DNA from: Albibacterium profundi
GTDB taxonomy: Bacteria > Bacteroidota > Bacteroidia > Sphingobacteriales > Sphingobacteriaceae
DNA: 64,000 nt
Assembly (NCBI RefSeq): GCF_042159835.1
Contig: NZ_JBBVGT010000002.1
Location: forward strand, 806,001 to 870,000
Direction of reading: 5' to 3'
This document shows positions 55,229-64,000 of the stretch, one piece after another (the stretch's first letter is position 1; the number at the start of each line of letters is the position of its first letter). The notes under the pieces are model-generated. The model searched no databases and was not told the origin of the DNA. It saw only the letters and a program-made list of their open reading frames with translations. The position numbers and the translations under genes are program-made.

Positions 55229-55341
55229 GTAGGGCGCCGACCTACTCTCCCACCTGTTACGGCAGTACCATCGGCTCTGGCGGGCTTAACTTCTCTGTTC
55301 GGTATGGGAAGAGGTGGACACCGCCGATATAGGCACCTGAA
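55229..55341 (-). rRNA. rrf: 5S ribosomal RNA
   Basis: The minus strand contains the universal 5S core CCCATACCGAACAGAGAAG and GGGAGAGTAGG, with ends that pair (TCAGGTGCC / GGCGCCC). Ends are approximate to a few bases. Last gene of the rRNA operon. Confidence 0.93.
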
Positions 55342-55411
55342 AATCTTGATATGCAAGCCCCTAACAGGGGAACAAGCAATGACATGCATTGGAAGAAAAA
55401 AAGAATCGAGA

Positions 55412-55425
55412 GAGAAAACAACAGT
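55412..55425 (-). other. 3' arm of the 23S rRNA processing stem
   Basis: GAGAAAACAACAGT (plus strand) is complementary to 58436-58449 over 14 bp with one G-U pair, so the precursor can fold with 23S looped out. Confidence 0.75.
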
Positions 55426-55440
55426 CTATCTGCTTTGAGA

Positions 55441-58322
<2,882 letters not shown>

Positions 58323-58324
58323 CT

Positions 58325-58352
58325 CCGCATACCCTTTTGCTAGTATATGCGG
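58325..58352 (-). other. Small hairpin just upstream of 23S
   Basis: CCGCATA / TATGCGG (7 bp) lies a few bases before the mature 23S 5' end, perhaps part of the processing structure. Confidence 0.4.
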
Positions 58353-58435
58353 ATGCTTTTATTGTCTGTCGGCAAACTCTTCTGCAGCCTACCGGGCAAG
58401 CCCAATAGCCTAACATCAAAGCAGCCAACGTCTCT

Positions 58436-58449
58436 ACTGTTGTCTTCTC
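58436..58449 (-). other. 5' arm of the 23S rRNA processing stem
   Basis: ACTGTTGTCTTCTC (plus strand) pairs with 55412-55425 across the 23S gene. Confidence 0.75.
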
Positions 58450-58467
58450 TTCAATTTTCTTTTTCTT

Positions 58468-58484
58468 CCAATATGTCAAAGAAC
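58468..58484 (-). promoter_or_regulatory. BoxA-like antitermination element in the 16S-23S spacer
   Basis: The minus strand reads GTTCTTTGACATATTGG, resembling the boxA-type GTTCTTTGAC sequence found in Bacteroidota rRNA spacers. It lies between tRNA-Ala and 23S. Confidence 0.5.
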
Positions 58485-58554
58485 GTTCGGAAAACCGATT
58501 ATACGAAACCAAAAGGCGGATTAGACCTCCCGGAAACATCACGGTCCCTAGATG

Positions 58555-58628
58555 TGGAGAATATCGGAGTCGAACCGATGACCTCCTGCGTGCAAGGCAG
58601 GCGCTCTAGCCAGCTGAGCTAATTCCCC
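58555..58628 (-). tRNA. tRNA-Ala (anticodon UGC)
   Basis: 74 nt. Acceptor GGGGAAT / ATTCTCC, D-arm GCTCAGCTGG, anticodon stem-loop CCTGCCTTGCACGCAGG, T-arm GGTTCGACTCC. CCA is not encoded (A then CAT). Standard spacer tRNA. Confidence 0.96.
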
Positions 58629-58637
58629 CTCTTTCGA

Positions 58638-58714
58638 TGGTAGTCCCGAGCAGATTTGAACTGCTGACCCCTACATTATCAGTGTAGTGCTCTAACCAAC
58701 TGAGCTACGGGACT
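58638..58714 (-). tRNA. tRNA-Ile (anticodon GAU)
   Basis: 77 nt including an encoded CCA. Acceptor AGTCCCG / CGGGACT, anticodon loop in CTACACTGATAATGTAG, T-arm AGTTCAAATCT. It lies 9 bp upstream of tRNA-Ala in the 16S-23S spacer. Confidence 0.96.
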
Positions 58715-58811
58715 AGCTTTTCCAATGCTGCAAGGGTACCCCATAGGGGACAGGTACTCTTATTCTTCATTCTTTATGTCTTTATCAAGAAAATCTCATG
58801 GCGCAACGAGT

Positions 58812-58823
58812 GACAATAACCGG
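58812..58823 (-). other. 3' arm of the 16S rRNA processing stem
   Basis: GACAATAACCGG (plus strand) can pair with 60438-60449 (11 of 12 positions, one of them G-U), looping out 16S. Confidence 0.65.
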
Positions 58824-58831
58824 CCACTCTA

Positions 58832-60362
<1,531 letters not shown>

Positions 60363-60437
60363 AAAAATGTTGGTTTGCTACCTGACCCTATTCACTCAAA
60401 ATCTGTTAATAGAATCGGTACTGTTATATCTACGGTA

Positions 60438-60449
60438 CCGGTCATTGAC
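60438..60449 (-). other. 5' arm of the 16S rRNA processing stem
   Basis: CCGGTCATTGAC (plus strand), partner of 58812-58823. Confidence 0.65.
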
Positions 60450-60514
60450 TTGGTTTGAACTTCTAACTTTCGTTATCTCTCAAACTACTCGTTACGCTAC
60501 ATGATAATCTTCTC

Positions 60515-60525
60515 TTTTAAGAACT
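60515..60525 (-). promoter_or_regulatory. Possible leader boxA
   Basis: The minus strand reads AGTTCTTAAAA, sharing GTTCTT with the spacer boxA-like element. Weak match. Confidence 0.3.
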
Positions 60526-60649
60526 TCTGCGCCGGTGGCCTCACGGTCCGACTTTTTATATCTTTCAACCAGGGACTGACCCCGATCATCTGATCCTTTT
60601 TTCAACACTCCCGAGCGTCGCGCTCAGGACCCCGTTCGTTTCGGGATTG

Positions 60650-60680
60650 CAAAGGTAAGAGGTTTTTTTGATTCCGCAAA
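60650..60680 (-). promoter_or_regulatory. rRNA promoter P1 (TTTG-N19-TACCTTTG)
   Basis: -7 at 60650-60657 and TTTG at 60677-60680 on the minus strand, spacing exactly 19. An A/T tract at 60681-60702, just upstream of -33, resembles an UP element. Transcription should begin near 60643, about 280 nt before 16S. Confidence 0.8.
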
Positions 60681-60743
60681 ATAAAAAATTTTATTTTTTT
60701 TCGCACCCCTCGTCTCCAGCAAATCCCCCGAAATGCCGGGCTG

Positions 60744-60774
60744 CAAAGATAAGGGCTTTTCCTGTCATGGCAAA
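60744..60774 (-). promoter_or_regulatory. rRNA promoter P2 (TTTG-N19-TATCTTTG)
   Basis: -7 at 60744-60751 and TTTG at 60771-60774, exact consensus with 19-bp spacing; an A-rich stretch follows on the upstream side. Confidence 0.8.
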
Positions 60775-60874
60775 ATAAAATCCGAAAAAAATACACCAGA
60801 TCCTACCGCTCAAAAACATCGAAAATAAACCCCAGAACTCAATGAACAATCCGCAATACCTCGTTTGCGGGATG

Positions 60875-60905
60875 CAAAGATAGGAACTACAAGCCAACTT
60901 CCAAA
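60875..60905 (-). promoter_or_regulatory. rRNA promoter P3 (TTTG-N19-TATCTTTG)
   Basis: -7 at 60875-60882 and TTTG at 60902-60905, exact consensus with 19-bp spacing. The farthest of the three tandem rRNA promoters. Confidence 0.78.
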
Positions 60906-61009
60906 CACCGCGCCACTTTATTTTCAGGGGGAAACGCAACGGCCTGAAAAACAGCACGATTGTTTTTCTAGCACCCCCCACAAAAACAAGAAGGCGCCAA
61001 AGGGGAACA

Positions 61010-61032
61010 CCCCCGCCCAGCATACCCAACCC
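61010..61032 (-). other. Putative G-quadruplex motif 1
   Basis: On the minus strand four G-runs with loops of 2, 6 and 1 nt: GGG-TT-GGG-TATGCT-GGG-C-GGGGG. It lies about 105 bp upstream of rRNA P3. Confidence 0.6.
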
Positions 61033-61056
61033 ACAAACAGCGCCGACGGCGCTATG

Positions 61057-61074
61057 CCCAACCCACCCAACCCC
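61057..61074 (-). other. Putative G-quadruplex motif 2
   Basis: On the minus strand GGGG-TT-GGG-T-GGG-TT-GGG. Very short loops (2, 1, 2) predict a stable quadruplex. It is 25 bp from motif 1. Confidence 0.7.
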
Positions 61075-61103
61075 AAGAAAACCACGGCGACCCCCAGTAG
61101 GAC

Positions 61104-61169
61104 AAACAGTGGTTAAACAGTGGTTAAACAGTGGTAAAACAGTGGTAAAACAGTCCTCAAACAGTGGTA
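61104..61169. repeat. 11-bp tandem repeat, six units
   Basis: Units: AAACAGTGGTT twice, AAACAGTGGTA twice, AAACAGTCCTC, AAACAGTGGTA; a decayed seventh follows. The 11-bp period is close to one helical turn. GTCCTCAA at 61153-61160 also pairs with TTGAGGAC at 61180-61187. From here to 61338 I see nothing else that is clear. Confidence 0.85.
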
Positions 61170-61338
61170 AAAGGACTGCTTGAGGACGGTTTGACCAAAG
61201 ATTGACTACAGATAGATTAGAGTATAGGCTTAATATGATAGCATTAACCTCTCATTATATTTGATAGACTCTCTCTAGAGGAGCAAAATCATTTGAGATT
61301 ATTGTATCTTTAAATTTAACTATACATCATCATACCAA

Positions 61339-62862
61339 ATGAAAATAATTCTGAAACACCGTATCAGCGTAATCCTTATCTTACTTTCGTCCGTTCCATT
61401 TTTAGATACGGATGCACAGACGATCGAAAAGCCGAATGTTATCATCATCAACACGGACGACCTAGGTTACGGAGACCTAAGTGCTTATGGTGCAACCGAG
61501 ATCAAAACACCGCATATTGACGCCTTAGCGGAGAACGGCATTCGGTTTACCAATGGCCACGCCACATCAGCTACTTGTACTCCATCGAGATACGCCTTGT
61601 TAACAGGCGAATATCCCTGGCGTAGAGATACAAAGATTTTGCCCGGCGACGCAGCATTGATTATCCCCACTGACAAAACCACAGTTCCTTCGCTGTTTCA
61701 AAAAGCAGGATACGCAACCGGCATTGTCGGCAAATGGCATCTAGGGTTGGGGAAAACATTAGAAAAAGATTGGAACAAACCGATAACACCCGGACCGAAC
61801 GAAGTTGGTTTTGACTATTCTTTTATATTTCCCGCGACCGCAGATCGTGTCCCGACAGTTTTCATGGAGAACGGACTGGTGTTAGGTCTTGAAGCGGATG
61901 ACCTGATAGGGGTTAACTACAAGGAAGCAATCGGCAACGACCCTACGGGTATATCCAATCCAGAACTGCTTAAGATGCGTGCTTCTCCAAACCATGGCCA
62001 TAATAATACGATCGTCAATGGAATTGGCCGTATCGGTTATATGACCGGTGGTCAAAAAGCTAGATGGACGGATGAGGAGGTGCCGATAACATTTCTAGTA
62101 AAAGCAAAAGACTTTATCCAAAAAAATAAAAATAAACCTTTTTTCCTTTATTATGCACTAACAGAGCCTCATGTTCCGCGTATGCCTTCAACTATTTTTA
62201 AAGGTAAAAGCAAATTAGGATATCGTGGAGATGCTATCTTACAGATCGACTGGGCTGTCGGAGAAATTACGAAACAGCTTAAAGCGTTGGGAATAGAAAA
62301 AAATACTATCATTATATTCACAAGTGACAATGGTCCCGTACTCAACGATGGCTATGTTGATTATGCTGTCGAGATGAACGGCAAGCACCGACCCGCTGGT
62401 CCTTTGCGTGGCGGAAAATACAGTGCTTTTGAAGGCGGAAGTCGGGTACCTTTTATTATTTCCTGGCCCGGAAACATCGAAGCCTCAATCTCTGATGCCT
62501 TGGTTTGTCAGGTAGATTTCCTACGATCTTTCGCCCATTTGATCAAGCAACCACTCTCTGAAGAACAGGGACAAGACAGCCAAAACACGTTATCTGCGTT
62601 CCTCGGCCAATCTAAGCAAGGGAGAGATATCTTGATTAAGCAAGGAGGTGCGCTAAGCGTTACCAAAGGCCGTTGGAAATATATCACTCCCAATCCGGGT
62701 GTCGCTGTAGCGAAGCTGACCAATATAGAAACTGGAAATTCAAAAGAGGATCAACTATATAATTTAAAAGAAGACCTAAGCGAGCAAAATAACGTTGCAA
62801 AACAACATTCTGAAAAAGTAGCAGAATTGAAGCAGATACTTTCCCAAACTACCTCACCTTAA
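61339..62862 (+). CDS. Secreted sulfatase (arylsulfatase type, formylglycine-dependent)
   Basis: 507 aa with a signal peptide ending near DTDAQ. The S1 sulfatase signature has Cys80 in CTPSRYALLTG, the residue turned into formylglycine. Metal ligands Asp40-Asp41 sit in IIINTDDLGYGDLSAYG, and FTSDNGPV and GKWHLGLG are also typical. It probably removes sulfate from a polysaccharide or glycan in the periplasm. The maturing enzyme (anSME or FGE) is not in the window. A GH109-like gene follows 107 bp later on the same strand. Confidence 0.92.
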   Translation: MKIILKHRISVILILLSSVPFLDTDAQTIEKPNVIIINTDDLGYGDLSAYGATEIKTPHIDALAENGIRFTNGHATSATCTPSRYALLTGEYPWRRDTKILPGDAALIIPTDKTTVPSLFQKAGYATGIVGKWHLGLGKTLEKDWNKPITPGPNEVGFDYSFIFPATADRVPTVFMENGLVLGLEADDLIGVNYKEAIGNDPTGISNPELLKMRASPNHGHNNTIVNGIGRIGYMTGGQKARWTDEEVPITFLVKAKDFIQKNKNKPFFLYYALTEPHVPRMPSTIFKGKSKLGYRGDAILQIDWAVGEITKQLKALGIEKNTIIIFTSDNGPVLNDGYVDYAVEMNGKHRPAGPLRGGKYSAFEGGSRVPFIISWPGNIEASISDALVCQVDFLRSFAHLIKQPLSEEQGQDSQNTLSAFLGQSKQGRDILIKQGGALSVTKGRWKYITPNPGVAVAKLTNIETGNSKEDQLYNLKEDLSEQNNVAKQHSEKVAELKQILSQTTSP

Positions 62863-62969
62863 TAAATGAAAACGGACAATCGTTTGCGTTGCTTAAACAT
62901 TTGGTTTTAGCTTCCATCTCTCTTATTATTGTAGCTGAAACCTAATTTCATCATAACGATAATTCTATT

Positions 62970-64000
62970 ATGAGTACAAAAAGAAGAGACTTTCTAAAGC
63001 TAACGGGCCTTACTGGCTTAGGCTTGATGGGCAGTAGTTTAGCAGGCTGTGCAACCTTGGGCGCTAGCTCCAAACCCTACGGTGGGTCACATAAGCAACG
63101 TTTCAATATGAGCGGTTATGCTGCACCGAAAATAGAAACCGTAAGAGTTGGGATCATCGGACTAGGTATGCGGGGTCCTGGTGCAGTTAACCGAATTAGC
63201 CATATAGATGGTGTAGAGATTAAAGGCCTGAGTGATTTAATTCCTGAGCGGGTTGATTCAGTTAAGAAAAATCTTAAATCCAGCCGTCATAATCCAGCTT
63301 CTTATTCAGGGTCGGAGGATGCGTGGAAAGCCTTATGCGATCGAGATGATATCGATCTAATTTACATTTGTACACCGTGGCACCTCCATGCTCCGATGGC
63401 CGTATATGCGATGGAAGCGGGAAAACATGTGGCTGTCGAAGTTCCAGCTGCAGTTACGGTAGAAGAGTGCTGGCAGCTTGTAGAAACTTCGGAAAAAACG
63501 AAAAAGCACTGCATGATGCTTGAGAATTGCTGCTATGACTTCTTTGAGTTGATGACATTGAATATGGCTAGACAAGGTTATTTTGGAGAGATTATCCATG
63601 CTGAAGGTGCATATATCCATGACTTGCTCGACTTAAATTTCTCAAAGAATGGTTACCAAAACATGTGGCGTTTGAAGGAAAACTATCGTGACGGAAATCT
63701 TTATCCGACACATGGTCTTGGACCTGTTTGTCAGATTATGGATATAAATCGTGGCGACAAAATGGATTATCTGACCTCTATGGCATCGAATGATTTTCAC
63801 ATGGCCGATAAAGCAAAAGAGTTAGCTGCAAAAGACGATTTTTACAATGAGTTTGTTGGAAAAGATTACCGTGGCAATATGAATACAACCAGTATTCGTA
63901 CCGCTAAAGGACGAACAATCATGATTCAACATGACGTTACTTCACCTCGCCCGTACTCACGAATCCATCTAGTAAGTGGCACGAAAGCTTTTGCGAGGAA
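62970..64000 (+). CDS. GH109-like Gfo/Idh/MocA oxidoreductase, Tat-exported, 3' truncated by window
   Basis: 343 codons are visible. The N-terminus has a twin-arginine signal (TKRRDFLKLTG) and then a lipobox-like SLAGC, Cys27, so it may be a Tat-dependent lipoprotein. The NAD-binding GIIGLGMRGPG is at residues 61-71. VAVEVPAAVTVEECW, KKHCMMLENCCYDFFE and YPTHGLGPV match glycoside hydrolase family 109 (alpha-N-acetylgalactosaminidase-type, NAD-dependent). Next to a sulfatase, it suggests use of sulfated amino-sugar glycans. Confidence 0.85.
   Translation, partial: MSTKRRDFLKLTGLTGLGLMGSSLAGCATLGASSKPYGGSHKQRFNMSGYAAPKIETVRVGIIGLGMRGPGAVNRISHIDGVEIKGLSDLIPERVDSVKKNLKSSRHNPASYSGSEDAWKALCDRDDIDLIYICTPWHLHAPMAVYAMEAGKHVAVEVPAAVTVEECWQLVETSEKTKKHCMMLENCCYDFFELMTLNMARQGYFGEIIHAEGAYIHDLLDLNFSKNGYQNMWRLKENYRDGNLYPTHGLGPVCQIMDINRGDKMDYLTSMASNDFHMADKAKELAAKDDFYNEFVGKDYRGNMNTTSIRTAKGRTIMIQHDVTSPRPYSRIHLVSGTKAFAR

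Noticed and set aside
60865..61116. 83-codon frame in the rRNA upstream region
   Set aside because: Pro/Thr/Asn-rich translation reflects the C-rich, A-rich DNA; it overlaps promoter P3 and the G-quadruplex motifs.
61104..61169. CRISPR array
   Set aside because: Repeat units are 11 bp and directly joined, with no spacers, and no cas genes are present.

Overview
The window is a stretch of chromosome from a Bacteroidota bacterium, most likely a member of the Sphingobacteriales (Sphingobacterium/Pedobacter-like). The evidence is the gene content (acyl-CoA mutase large subunit next to dnaA, a maeB-type malic enzyme with a phosphotransacetylase domain, Bacteroidota-style lipoproteins, a GH109-like oxidoreductase), promoters of the Bacteroidota form TTTG-N19-TAnnTTTG, and the general lack of strong Shine-Dalgarno sites. 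Almost everything is ordinary, densely packed core genome. I see no prophage, insertion sequence, CRISPR array or classical defence island.

Layout. 1-3.5 kb: end of coaBC, recN, fabI. 3.6-8.3 kb (minus): a beta-CASP ribonuclease-like protein, a small lipoprotein and clpC. 8.5-12.3 kb: ettA, a signal-less metal/cobalamin-receptor-like protein, a His-rich lipoprotein and a YkuK-like protein. 12.3-15.7 kb (minus): an orphan ABC ATPase, then a unit of outer-membrane barrel protein, ECF sigma factor and membrane-anchored anti-sigma-like protein. 15.9-17.9 kb: rfbA and gmd for nucleotide sugars. 18-22.4 kb: a DUF1080 hydrolase, a glutaryl-CoA-type dehydrogenase, folB, a glycolate-oxidase-like FAD protein and hsp20. 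22.7-29.9 kb: an unknown protein, dnaA, acyl-CoA mutase, an IscA-type protein, a UbiA-like protein, a hydroxyacid dehydrogenase and ksgA. 30-40.2 kb (plus): pdxA; the DUF177-rpmF-plsX-fabH-accB-accC lipid operon; and tatC-rpiB-M28 peptidase-lutB. 40.2-48.2 kb (minus): a SprT-like protein, feoB-feoA, a VanZ-like protein, gcvH, ruvA, maeB and an acyl-CoA-dehydrogenase-like protein. 48.3-55 kb: gcvP, recA, nth, a small protein and a subtilisin-like protease. 55.2-60.4 kb (minus): a complete 16S-tRNAIle-tRNAAla-23S-5S operon. 60.4-61.3 kb: its long promoter region. 61.3-64 kb: a sulfatase followed by a GH109-like Tat protein cut by the window end.

The most notable non-coding structure is the rRNA control region. 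It has three tandem promoters with identical 19-bp spacing. Farther upstream lie two adjacent G-quadruplex motifs on the rRNA-sense strand, then an 11-bp tandem repeat. Complementary sequences that would form processing stems around both 16S and 23S can be read directly. The most notable absence is that two neighbourhoods which in many Bacteroidota hold type IX secretion genes (coaBC-porD-recN and ruvA-sprA-gcvH) are both closed up here without the secretion gene, which suggests loss of that system. This rests on recalled synteny and needs a genome search.
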